DNA from: Schoenoplectus triqueter
Taxonomy: Eukaryota; Streptophyta; Magnoliopsida; Poales; Cyperaceae
Reading direction: 5' to 3'
Assembly (NCBI GenBank): GCA_964058805.1
Contig: CAXKVV010000584.1
Location: forward strand, 1 to 29,847
Length of the DNA: 29,847 nt
Shown here piece after piece: positions 19,471 through 29,101 of the stretch. The position numbers and the translations under genes are program-made. How positions within the stretch are numbered: the stretch's first letter is position 1; each line of letters starts with the position of its first letter. The notes beneath the pieces were generated by a model. It was not told the DNA's origin. It was given only the letters and a program-made list of their open reading frames with translations, and did not search any database.

Positions 19471-19835
19471 TTCGAACTTGTCAGATCATTTGGTACATAA
19501 ATTAATGTCCAATATTTCTGTCGTTCCCTCGGGAACAGAGATTGTAGTCTCTGTTTGTAGATAAGCGGAGAGGAACTTAATTAGGAGAGAGGCTATGTAC
19601 ACGCCTTGTTGTTAGAGATATTCTGATGGAACTACTATTAATTCTAAAAACCCTTTCTTTGTTTTTATGTAATCTGCTTATAGAGATATTCTGATGGAAC
19701 TACTATTAATTCTAAAAACCCTTTCTTTGTTTTTATGTAATCTGCTTAAATCTGCTGTAGACATAATATTCTCTCAGTTTATGGGATAAGCTCTCCGTTA
19801 GTTGTTTAACTAGACTAGATTGTCAGTGTTGTCAC
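19471..19835 (+). other. 3' UTR and downstream flank of the coiled-coil gene
   Basis: Follows the TAG at 19468-19470. The only distinct structure is an exact 68-bp tandem duplication. The 3' end is not defined. Confidence 0.45.
19613..19748 (+). repeat. Exact 68-bp tandem duplication in the 3' UTR region
   Basis: Copies 19613-19680 and 19681-19748, starting TAGAGATATTCTGATGGAAC and ending TGTAATCTGCTTA, are identical base for base. This suggests a recent duplication or an assembly artefact. Confidence 0.92.
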
Positions 19836-20185
19836 TAGGGCTGTCGATGGACGGATAGAGTAGGGTAAGGTATTTTTATATTTATATTTATTAATTTTTT
19901 TATTAATATTATATTTATATCCATTAAATTTTTTTTATTAATATTTTATCTTTATTCATTAAAAATTTTGGATAACGAACGGGTAACGGTATATAACGGA
20001 TAAAAATAAAATAATTCAATGAAAAAAATTATATGATTTAGACAAATAAATAGTATTAAATAAATATACTAATAAAGTATAATAATTAACATTTTAGATA
20101 TAACAAAAATCATATAATTTTTTTATGTTAATTATCATAAAAAATATATACTAATTACTATATATATTTATATAATTTAACTATA
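19836..20185 (+). mobile_element. 5' end of a hAT-like element, truncated
   Basis: Begins TAGGGCTGTCGATGGACGG, a hAT-like terminus. It contains GGTAACGGTATATAACGGAT-type sequence. No matching right end was found before the next element starts, so the element is incomplete. Confidence 0.45.
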
Positions 20186-20189
20186 TATA

Positions 20190-20412
20190 GAGATGTGTTA
20201 TGATGCTTTGCAAAGTAAAAAATTTATATTACTTTGAGGTGAGATTTAATATCGTGAGTTCTCAAATGGTCAATCTAAGTTACTCAATAATTTTTAACTA
20301 TTTTTTAAATTATTTTTAAAATCAGTCTTGTTTAACATAAGAAAATAATCTATTTCAGTGATGATTTTAGAAATAATTTAAAAAATTAGCTAGAAAGCTC
20401 AAAAAATCATAA
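20190..20412 (+). mobile_element. Foldback MITE E, left arm only (family of G)
   Basis: ATGATGCTTTGCAAAGTAAA and the following ACTTTG, then AAATGGTCAATCTAAGTTA, match the left arm of element G at 27414 through the centre (TTTAACATAA, AATAATTTAAAAAAT, TAGCTAGAAAG). The right arm is missing where the AT-rich array begins. Confidence 0.7.
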
Positions 20413-21210
20413 TATAGTAATATAATAATAAAGATTAAAATTATAATCATAATTATAATAATATAATAATAAATAATCATAATTTTAATAATATAATCAT
20501 AATATAATAATAAAAACTATAATTACAATCATAATCATAATAATATAATAATAATAAATAATCATAATTTTAATAATATAATCATCATATAATAATATAA
20601 TACAACATAATTAAATAATAATCATAATCACGATAATAATAATTATAGTCATAATCATAATACTATAATAATATAATAATATAACCAAAATCATAATCAT
20701 AATAATATAATAATAATAATAAATTATAATTATAATCATAATCATGTTCATAATAATTATAAATAATTATAATCATAACTATAATCATAATATAATAATA
20801 TAATACAACATAAAATAATAATAATAATAATAATAAGTAATATTCATAATATAATCATAATATAATCATAATTAAAATATAATAATATAATAATAATAAA
20901 TAATCATAATTATATCAATATAATCATAACATAATATAATAATAATAATATAATAATAAATAATCATGATCATAATAATATAATTATAAAATAATCATAA
21001 TGTAATAATATAATACTAAAATTATATTTATTATAATATAATAATAATATAATAATACTAATAGTGATGATAATATAATAATAATAACGATAATCAGAAT
21101 TTAATAATAATATAATGATAATAATAATAATAATAAATAATAATCATAATATTATTATAATAATAAATTATAATCATAGTCATAATATAATAATATAATA
21201 TAATATAATT
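20413..21210 (+). repeat. Long imperfect TAA / AATAATCAT array (~800 bp)
   Basis: Almost entirely built of ATAATAATA, AATCATAAT and ATATAATAATA words, with rare C or G. No fixed unit length. It looks like expanded microsatellite DNA from an element interior. Confidence 0.85.
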
Positions 21211-21857
21211 AAACAATAATTGCTATTCTGACAAGAGCTAATTCGGTATTTCATCTATAAGTTGGTATACCATATTAGCACTCTTCTATTTAGTCTAAAT
21301 TTGTTCGGCAAAATAATTCATTGAAATAGTAATTTTATTCCTACTTTTTACTATTCCATGGAGTGCCAAACAAACCCCAAGGAACTTCCTTTTATTTTTC
21401 AAATTCCCTGCCTGTGAAATACACGCCATTAAAAGGAGATGAATCAATGCAAATATGCAATAGCAACTATAGTAACAGATTTGGGATTCGGGAATTATTT
21501 GACGAAATCAAAAAATCACGATTCACATATAATTTGTGAATAATTTATTTCATATAATATAAATAAAATAGACATTATACTATTAAAATTAAAAATATAT
21601 TAAAAACTATAAAATTTTAATTAAAATAATATATTTTTTCCGAATATGTGGCGAATAAAACATTTTTTTATCTAAAAATTTATATATTAAATTAACGAAT
21701 TATTCATAAAATATCCGACTAATGGATAAAAAAATAAATTATTCACGAGCACCTTGCGACTATGATAGCAAGTTAGCAACTTGTGAGGCATCAGTAGATG
21801 ACTCGCAACACTCAATGTGTACATGATCCTCCCTCAGTGGATCTGAGAATCAGATAT
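21211..21857. other. Intergenic, nothing recognised
   Basis: Mixed sequence after the AT array. No gene or repeat was identified. Confidence 0.45.
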
Positions 21858-21868
21858 TCGAACCGCCG

Positions 21869-22252
21869 GTTTTTAGTAATAATAAGTTTTATTAAATTAA
21901 TATTATTAAAAATAAGAGTGAGAAACGTAAAATTTCAAATATGAGAATGTCAGTGGCGCGTTTCATTATTTTTACGAAACGCGCCACTGCCAATGGCGTG
22001 TTTCATTATTTTTACGAAACGTGCCACTAGCAGTGGCGCGTTTGCTTCTTATATATACAAAACGCGCAACATCTCTCCATCTCACTTGTGCGGGGTTTAG
22101 ACGAAACGCGCCACTGTCAGTTGTGTTTCATAAAAATAATGAAACGCGCCACTGGCAGTGGCGCGCTGTCAATCGTATATTTGAAATTTTACGGTTCTCG
22201 CTCTTATTTTTAATAATATTAATTTAATAATAATTATTATTAATAAAAACTG
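21869..22252. mobile_element. Mutator-like MITE with internal multi-hairpin array
   Basis: Long terminal inverted repeats of about 90 bp: GTTTTTAGTAATAATAAG... at left, and at right the reverse complement CAGTTTTTATTAATAATA, both continuing through AATATTATTAAAAATAAGAG to CGTAAAATTTCAAATA. They are bordered by an 11-bp direct repeat TCGAACCGCCG (21858-21868 and 22253-22263). Long TIRs with a 9-11-bp duplication fit Mutator-like elements. The 200-bp centre is a chain of GTGGCGCGTTT / AAACGCGCCAC hairpins. No transposase. Confidence 0.78.
21951..22172. repeat. Ten-fold GTGGCGCGTTT / AAACGCGCCAC motif array
   Basis: About ten full or mutated copies alternate in orientation. Two are near-perfect hairpins AGTGGCGCGTTTCATTATTT with AAACGCGCCACT as partner. 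The array sits in the core of the Mutator-like MITE and is GC-rich against an AT-rich frame. Confidence 0.8.
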
Positions 22253-22263
22253 TCGAACCGCCG

Positions 22264-22590
22264 TTAGTCTCTATTCTATTTGTTTAAGTTAAATGGTATT
22301 TCTTTTCTTCCGTTACCCTAAGTTTTATTGCTGGGAGTAATGCACAGACAATTTGATTCCAACAGCAGTGAGATGTTGTTGAGATAAATCTAGTATGAAT
22401 TACGTTATCAGGAAAATCTGTAGGATATTATTAATTACTCAATCTTAGACAAATCTGTAGAATTAACATAATTTATTTTCTTATTTTCTGATTATCTTGT
22501 TGTAATCATCTGCCATAAATACGTAACCTTAAGCGTGGAGAACTAAAATCATTGCAGTACAATCATTCTTTTTTATGTCAGAGCCACATA
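22264..22590. other. Intergenic, nothing recognised
   Basis: Ordinary sequence between two elements. No reading frame or repeat stood out. Confidence 0.4.
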
Positions 22591-22598
22591 CCTACGGA

Positions 22599-23071
22599 TA
22601 TGGCTGTAAAGGGAACGGATTCGGAATGGATAGCGTTGAAATCATATTCGTATCCGCTTCTTATTGACGGACATGTTACATATATTAAACAGATGTAAAA
22701 AAATCAATATCACATTCATCTTAAACGAATACGGATATAAAACAGATATTTAATGGATACGGATTTTGTGATGGATAATAAATAAAAATTAATGTATATT
22801 ACTAATAGCTATGCATATATAATAAAAATAAATATTTATATCAATAATAAGTATTTACAATACATATATTTGTTATTATTTATAATAATAATATTGATAA
22901 AAAAATATTATTTTATAAATAATTTTTTATAATATATGCTCTATTTCTTACAAATAGGAATCATATATAAATATGAATAATTAAAATTCGAATACGGATA
23001 ATATATTTTTGGATAATTTTTAGATACAGAGTTGAATGGAGCGGATAATATCAGCTCTTTTTACACCCCTA
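22599..23071 (+). mobile_element. hAT-type MITE with near-perfect 8-bp target duplication
   Basis: Left end TATGGCTGTAAAGGGAACGG and right end GCTCTTTTTACACCCCTA give inverted repeats matching at 10 of 12 terminal bases. Flanking 8-mers are CCTACGGA (22591-22598) and CCTAAGGA (23072-23079), with one difference. The interior has ACGGATA / ATCCGTAT repeated words (GGATACGGATT, CGAATACGGATA). Confidence 0.75.
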
Positions 23072-23296
23072 CCTAAGGACCTACTCACTGCCAAAGAAAA
23101 TCAGGAAACAAATTAAGACAAAATCCTATAAATTTGTCTACATTACTTAAATAATACCATATTATATATGTCTGAATTATGTAATTAATACTAGATTTCT
23201 CTCGACATTCTTCCTCCTAAATTTGGGTGAAAGATATATGCTCAGCAGTACCTCTTATCACATGATCTCTAACTTTATTAGTTTATATATATTCTT

Positions 23297-23570
23297 TTTG
23301 TTTGGATAACACAAAGTGAAGGGGAAGGAATGTAAAAGATAGAAGGGGAGGGAAAGAAATGAGAATATAAGTTATAATATTTTAGTTTTTTTTTGTTTGA
23401 TTTATAATACGTTAATCTCCATATACTACAATTTGGGGATTAATAAAATTTAAGCTTTAAAAAGTTATAGAGGTTAAGATAATAACCTCCGTTAATCTTA
23501 ACCTCTATTAAATTTTCATCTAAATAAAAATAATAATGAAAACTTTTTTCTTTTCCCTTCCCTCCATTGT
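23297..23570. repeat. Possible old MITE with purine/pyrimidine ends
   Basis: The left side TTTGTTTGGATAACACAAAG leads to GAAGGGGAAGG and GAGGGAAAGAAA. The right side TTTTTCTTTTCCCTTCCCTC pairs partly with it. An inner hairpin AGAGGTTAAGATAATAACCT with CTTAACCTCT lies near 23471-23505. The termini do not pair cleanly. Confidence 0.35.
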
Positions 23571-23823
23571 CGGATGCAACATCATAAAAAGTTATCTCAA
23601 TTTCTGTTCATACAACACTAAATTTTCCAAAAAGGTTCTTGTGGTTTATAAATTGCTAGTTTTATTGTTAAAAAAGCTGCTTGAAGTCAACTAATTTACT
23701 CCAATATCCATAAAATAACAATTTGGTAAAGCAGTACTGGTGCTGTAACCGAAACCAAGCAGAACAGTGAAATGGTGATCCAGACTTGGACTAATGTCAT
23801 CGTACCAGAGCTTTACCTGCTAT
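23571..23823. other. Intergenic, no phenylalanine ammonia-lyase sequence left of the hAT insertion
   Basis: Checked for the missing upstream part of the PAL relic; none was seen. The frame reading QNSEMVIQTWTNVIVPELYL is not PAL-like. Confidence 0.4.
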
Positions 23824-24277
23824 CAGGTGCGTAATTTTGATTGGGGTAATTATCGGATTGTAATAATTTATTGGATTCAAACTCATTAACTAATCGGGTA
23901 CTAAATAAAAAAATAATAATTTAATATATATACTTAACTAATAAAAAAATTATTAAAATAATAACATTTTATATATTTAAATAACAATAAAATAAAGCTC
24001 AAAGTAATAGATAATCAAGTTGATAAAGAAAAATTTTCATCTACGGAACTTTATATTTTGATATCTTTGCATAATTATTTCATTATGCACGATATTAAAT
24101 ATTTTTTTCTTAGTAAAAATAATCAGACAATTAAGGAGATGATAAATTATCAAAAATATTATTAAAAAATATTATTTTTTAAAATCCTCCAAATATTATT
24201 TTTTAAAATCCGGAGGAGGTACGCGCCCCCCCCCCCCCCCCCCCCCCCATGGAATCACTTGGGTCCGCCCCCGCCTG
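23824..24277 (+). mobile_element. hAT-type MITE, copy P4, with a 23-C tract
   Basis: Starts CAGGTGCGTAATTTTGATTG and ends GGGTCCGCCCCCGCCTG. The interior matches P1 and P3 (TTGATATCTTTGCATAATTA, TTATGCACGATATTAAATA). The subterminal C-run of P1 is expanded here to 23 consecutive C (24226-24248). No convincing target duplication remains. It ends 10 bp before the PAL homology begins. Confidence 0.78.
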
Positions 24278-24287
24278 ATAGTTGACT

Positions 24288-25345
24288 GCTATTTTCGGTG
24301 AAATTCTTGTTAGATGGCAGTGAGTAAATGAAGGATTCATTAATCAGACTAAAGGCAGATCAATATGCCTTGCGAACTTCACCACAATGGCTTGCACCGC
24401 AAATTGAAGCAATTCGATCTGCTATCCATGCTACTGATCGGGAAATCAACTCACTCAATGACAATCCAATCATCGACGTATTGCATGACATATCAGTATT
24501 TGCTACCCCTATCGATGCCTCTATGGATAACATAAGAGTCGCGCTTGCAGCTATTAGAAAATTGGTATCTGCACAATTCTTTGAGCTCGTATGTGATTAC
24601 TACAGTAAGTGGTGAAGTTGGTATTTGCACAATTCTCTGAGCCATTGGAAAATTGGTTTGCCAACTAATTTAAGTGCTGGTAAGGACCCAACACCCAAGC
24701 CTAGATTACCGTCTAAAAGGGGCAGAGATTGACATGGCAGCATATTGCTCTGAGCTGTACTTGGCCAATCAAGTGATAACACATGTGCAGAGTGCAGAGC
24801 AGCATAATCAACATGTCAATTCCATCGGCCTCATCTCTGCTCTAAAGAGTGCTGAAGCCATTGTGGTTCTTCAACTCATGATGGCAACATACCTGACTGG
24901 TCTCCGCCAAGCGATCAATCTAAGGCATTTAGATAAGAACTTGAGTAGGGTGGTAAAGTAAGTTGTTCTTCAAACTGCCGAAAAAATATAATCTGTTTCT
25001 ATGATGTGCAAGAAAGAGTTGGTACAATTGGTTGAAAGACAACCAGTTTTTTCCTACATAGATGATCCAGGTAACCTGGATGGAAAATTAGTATCACAAC
25101 TGAGAAATGTTCTGGTAAAAGGCACTGCAAGGCAGTAGACATTGTACCGAGGCGCTTAAAATGGTGCCAAAATTTCAAGAGGGGTGGGAGGTTGAGCTGG
25201 CCAGTGCAAGGGAGTGGTTTGCAAATGGTGATTATGTTGTGGGGATGACAATAAAAAAGTGCAAGACATACCCGGTGGCCGGTTTGTGAGGAAGGAGGTT
25301 GGTACCAAGAAGCAAACTGGAGAGAAGAAGATGAGCCCACCATCC
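24288..25345 (+). pseudogene. Phenylalanine ammonia-lyase (PAL) pseudogene, C-terminal half
   Basis: PAL deaminates phenylalanine to trans-cinnamate, entering phenylpropanoid synthesis; this copy cannot. Aligned segments in order: IFGEILVRWQ (with an internal TGA at about 24330), [143 protein letters not shown]. All are C-terminal-half PAL sequence. The MIO active-site ASG region and everything upstream are absent. Breaks include the early TGA, a TGA at about 24613, frameshifts near 24640, 24965, 25140 and 25285, and a TAG at about 25136. The PAL C-terminus is not recognisable. It is clearly a dead gene, bounded on the left by hAT MITE P4. Confidence 0.9.
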
Positions 25346-25520
25346 AGCCTCTTACCTCAACGGGTTCATCAGTCCGACTCTGGTTCCCGGCTGGCCCAGA
25401 CTCTGGTTCTGTCTTTGGGTATTTATATGTACTGTTAGATCTGTGAGTATTACTCCGGTGGAAAAGATGTCAGTCTGACTGACACATTTGGTGGAAGACA
25501 TCAATGAGATTATTTATTAT
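25346..25520. other. Degenerate tail beyond the PAL pseudogene
   Basis: Contains a repeated GACTCTGGTTC word (25376 and 25401 areas) and no PAL C-terminus. The next foldback element starts at 25521. Confidence 0.4.
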
Positions 25521-25884
25521 TATAACGCGTTGCACGGATGAATTCGTGCACCGCGTCAAAATCATAAATTTCAAGTTAAAAATGATCGATCCAAATCATT
25601 CAATATATTCTCCGTATCAAAATCTTGAAGAAAATTAAATTTTATATTTTTTTAAATTTTTTTTGGTAGGAAAAAATCTTCACTATTGGGCGATCCAAAT
25701 TTCTTAAATCAAGCAACTTTCTCTTGACCCAAAAAAATAGCAAAAATTTCCAAAAACATAAAATTTAATTTTCTACAAGAATTTGATATGAAGAATAAAT
25801 TAAATAGTTTGGATCGGTCATTTTTAACTTAAATTTTGAGATTTTTAACGTGGTGCACTGATACATTTGTGCAACGCGTTGTAT
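25521..25884. mobile_element. Foldback MITE I (~364 bp)
   Basis: Ends ACGCGTTGCAC and GTGCAACGCGT pair. The inner arms continue with TTAAAAATGA(T/C)CGATCCAA in both strands. The core CGATCCAAATCATTCAATAT is shared with C and J. The centre is an A/T-rich hinge. Confidence 0.75.
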
Positions 25885-25916
25885 TTTAGTCTTTCTATAT
25901 ATATATATAGTTATAT

Positions 25917-26327
25917 ATATAGAGTGATGCTATGGTGCTTCGCGAAGCAAAAAAAAATTGTGCTTCGCGTCCGTATCTCGAATTTAAAAGTTCAAACGGC
26001 CGATCCAAACCGTTGAACATCATCTTCATATTGAAATATCCTTGGAGATCAAATTTTATATTTTTTGAATTTTTTTGATATTTTTTAGATGGGTACAAAG
26101 TCGCTAGTTTTGGATGGTGCAGAAATCTTTAGATCAACAAACTTTGTACCCATTTAAAAAATAGCAAAAAATTTCAAAAAAATATAAAATTTGATCTCCA
26201 AGGATATTTCAATATGAAGATGATGTTCAACGGTTTGGATCGGCCGTTTGAACTTTTAAATTTGAGATACGGACGCGAAGCACAAATTTTTTTTTGCTTC
26301 GCGAAGCACCATAGCATCACTCTATAT
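25917..26327. mobile_element. Foldback MITE J (~411 bp, nearly perfect arms)
   Basis: Arms of about 185 bp start AGAGTGATGCTATGGTGCTT and end GCACCATAGCATCACTCTAT, with few mismatches along their length. The tip motif GCTTCGCGAAGC is itself a perfect palindrome and recurs at both ends. The core CGATCCAAACCGTTGAACAT (26001-) occurs in both arms. Flanks are TA tracts. The near identity of the arms suggests a recent copy. Confidence 0.87.
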
Positions 26328-26329
26328 AT

Positions 26330-26540
26330 ATATATAGTTATAAATAATTCTCAAAAATATATATTTATATTTGGCAATTTATAAAACAATAACATAAGAA
26401 TTTAATGTTTTCTTTCAGTACATGCATTGAAGAAATAAAGTATTAACAAAAGAATATGCATAAAGATCTTAAAGAAAAGTTAGATTAGATTTATAACGAA
26501 CAAAGATAATCAAATTACTTTTGAAATTAAACTAGTAAAA
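26330..26540. other. Spacer, nothing recognised
   Basis: AT-rich sequence between element J and the CCGTTGCAACGG array. No feature was seen. Confidence 0.4.
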
Positions 26541-27395
26541 TAAAGGTATTTAACTCTAACCGTTGCAATGGATTAAATATTCTCAATACAAAGTTGAGCC
26601 AAAAATAACCAGCAACAAAATTGTCCTTATCCATTGCAATGGATCAACTCGAGAAAAATTATGATGTGTCATTGACTACAAGCGTTGCAACAGATCCTTA
26701 TATCCGTTGTAACAGAATAAATCATTCACGATAAAAAGTTATCCAAAAACAACTAGGAAATTCTCCCTTCTTAACCGTTGTAACGGATCTCCATCTGTTA
26801 CACCGGATTCAATTGCAAGAAATTTAAAATTGTGGTCAGTGCACAACCGTTGCAACGGATCTCACATCTGTTTCAACGGACAATTTCGATTAGGGTTAGG
26901 ACCGTCTAACCGTTGCAACAGATAAGAAGATTTTCTGCCTGATTTGTAGGACGACTATATAAGATTGGTCAATCTTCTTCCTAGTTGGGTTGGCTGCGCG
27001 ATTTTACTCCTCTATACTTGTTGTTAACCTAGATGTCTCTACAAAACTGCTAAAACCTTCATTCCTCTCTAATCTAATCAAAAAAAAATACTTTGCAAAA
27101 TCCTTATTTGAGTGAGATTACTGATTATCTGGCTGTGAGACCTGTGATCTTATTTTATTCTTAATTTCTTTGAGTTGGCCGATGGTTGTCCATTACTTGG
27201 TGTAAGGGATCAGAGGTTTGAAGTTGTAAGGACTTTTCATTTTAGTGACTTGGCGTAATTCGACAGTTGGTGATTGTGGGTCCCGAAGACGTAGGCTCTT
27301 TTAAGTCGAACTCCGTCATATCTTGTGTTATCTCTTCCTGTCTCTCTTTTATTATTTATATTATGGTTTGAATTCGATATTAGAGTCCTATAGAA
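26541..27395 (+). mobile_element. Probable Ty1/copia-type LTR relic (solo or partial)
   Basis: The right part (GAAGACGTAGGCTCTTTTAA, then GTCGAACTCCGTCATATCTT, then GTGTTAT and CTCTTTTATTATTTA) closely resembles the 3' part of plant Ty1/copia LTRs as I know them. A TATA box CTATATAAG lies at 26955-26963, about 340 bp before that block, as expected of an LTR promoter. Upstream is a palindromic motif array that would be the U3. No internal domain is present, and the exact LTR ends are not fixed. Confidence 0.55.
26555..26930 (+). repeat. Array of CCGTTGCAACGGAT-like palindromic motifs
   Basis: Nine variants of ACCGTTGCAACGGAT or its partner ATCTGTT(A/T)CAACGG occur near 26559, 26630, 26678, 26702, 26778, 26795, 26847, 26867 and 26908. 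The best copy at 26849-26860 is the perfect 12-bp palindrome CCGTTGCAACGG. Copies come in pairs about 15-25 bp apart, with pairs 50-80 bp apart. Confidence 0.75.
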
Positions 27396-27410
27396 TATAT
27401 ATATATATAT

Positions 27411-27824
27411 ATAGGGGTAGGTTACGGTGCTTTGCAAAGTAAAGACATATTTTTACTTTGCATTGAGATTTCATATCCTGACGGTTTAAATGGTCAATTT
27501 AAGTTATTCAATAATTTATTTATGTTAAAATCTTATGGGATATTAAATTTCATGATTTTTTAAGATTTCTATCTATTTTTAAATTATTTTTTAAAATAGC
27601 ATTGTTTAACATAATAAAATGGTCTATTTCAGGACTATTTTTAAAAATAATTTAAAAAATAACTAGAAAGATCAAAAAATTATGAAATTTAATATCCCAT
27701 AAAATTTTAACATAAAAAAATTATTGAGAAACTTAGATTGATCATTTGAACCATTGAGATATAAAATCTTAATGCAAAGTAAAAAAGAGTCTTTACTTTT
27801 CAAAGCACCGGAACCTACCCCTAT
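27411..27824. mobile_element. Foldback MITE G (~410 bp)
   Basis: Ends ATAGGGGTAGGTTACGGTGC and GCACCGGAACCTACCCCTAT pair with TTTGCAAAGTAAAG and CTTTACTTTTCAAAG inside them. The core TATTCAATAATTTATTTATG, then TTAAAATCTTATGGGAT, is shared with A and H. It sits between TA tracts. E is a truncated relative. Confidence 0.83.
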
Positions 27825-27849
27825 ATATATATATATTAGTAAGACTAAG

Positions 27850-28212
27850 ACAGTCCTTGGATCACGGAGCCCCACCGTGCTCTTAACTCAAAAAAATATT
27901 TAAATATTTCCAAATTTTGATTTCTCTCTCAATAATTTTTTATATCAAAATCTTATGAGATATAAAAATTTACTATTTTTTGAGTTTCATAAGCATTAGT
28001 TTTAATTTTTAAGATTAATCTAAAATAATAATTAAATAATTAATCTTTGTATATGAAAATAAACTCACTTCAAAAAATTTAAAAAATAAGTATTTAAGAA
28101 ACTCTAAAAATAGAAAAAAAAATTATCCCATAAAATTTTTATACATAAATTAAAATTCAGAAATAATTAAATAAAATTTTGAATTAGGAGCACGAAGCCT
28201 CCATACTCCTAA
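27850..28212. mobile_element. Foldback MITE H (degenerate, ~360 bp)
   Basis: GGAGCCCCACCGTGCTCTTA at left and the reverse complement of TAGGAGCACGAAGCCTCC at right pair loosely, followed by AACTCAAAAAAATATTTAAA on the left and AATTCAAAATTTTATTTAAT on the right. The core TCAATAATTTTTTATATCAA then AATCTTATGAGAT matches elements A and G. It adjoins G across one TA tract. Confidence 0.6.
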
Positions 28213-28672
28213 AAGTATATTAATTTTACTAGTATATATAAAGAAATTTTGCCAAGAGATATTTGAAAACAGTGATTAATTGACACAGCATATTAAATTA
28301 TTAATGGATCATGTATTCTAATATTATTCTTTTTTGAAAAAGAAGCGGAAGAAAGTGACAGATAACCAACAAAAGCAACGGAGAAGAGCACACGTGTCAG
28401 ACGTGAGATGCATAATATCATATTTAAATTGTTTGAAGAAAAACCTAAATGGACCTTCAAAAAACTTGTGCTGTTGTGCAAGAAATAGATCTGCCGGTAG
28501 TTATTCACCAACTAACACGTTGTTGAAAAATGTAATTAGAGATCATGGGCCTCACTAACATCACAGGCCTATTAGGAGAGAGAGGACCAATATGAAAATC
28601 CCAATTTAGAAATTGTACCGTTATGTTACAATTGATACACACGATATAAATATCAACTTTTACTTTGTTCAT
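28213..28672. other. Intergenic, nothing recognised
   Basis: Two overlapping short frames on opposite strands near 28293-28558 have no domain. No repeat was found. Confidence 0.45.
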
Positions 28673-28998
28673 GATTGGGTGACAATCAGTTCACAATGGG
28701 TTATTTTGATAATTTTTTTATAATGGACTCTAAAATAAATATAAAAAACCATCAAAATTATACAATTTCAGTTTAATAATCCATCAAAAACCATCAAAAT
28801 TTTATAAAATTTATAATGATAATAAAATTATATAAAATTTAAAACACTATCAATCTAAATTTAAAACACTATCAATCTATAAGTAAAATAACACATCTAT
28901 AAAAAAAAATCTATTTTTAAGTTTTTTTTTATATTTATTTCAAAATTCATTATCAAGATTGTCAAAATAATCCGTTGTCAAGTGATCCCATCTTTCAT
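28673..28998. mobile_element. Foldback MITE K (family of D)
   Basis: GATTGGGTGACAATCAGTTC pairs with the reverse complement of TCAAGTGATCCCATC at the right. The inner CACAATGGGTTATTTTGATA pairs with TGTCAAAATAATCCGTTGTC. The interior TCTATAAGTAAAATAACACA, then TCTATAAA, matches the reverse complement of D's interior (TTTATAGATGTATTATTCTA). Confidence 0.65.
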
Positions 28999-29101
28999 GT
29001 AATTATTTTTTTATTATTATAGACGAGTCTGAAACCCAATTCTTTTAAGGTGTCAATATTTTCTGCTAGAGTTTGTTAGAGTTTAAATCTATGATCTTAA
29101 C

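Noticed and set aside
23571..23823. Upstream PAL sequence left of the hAT element
   Set aside because: No frame resembles PAL, so the pseudogene is taken to start at 24288.
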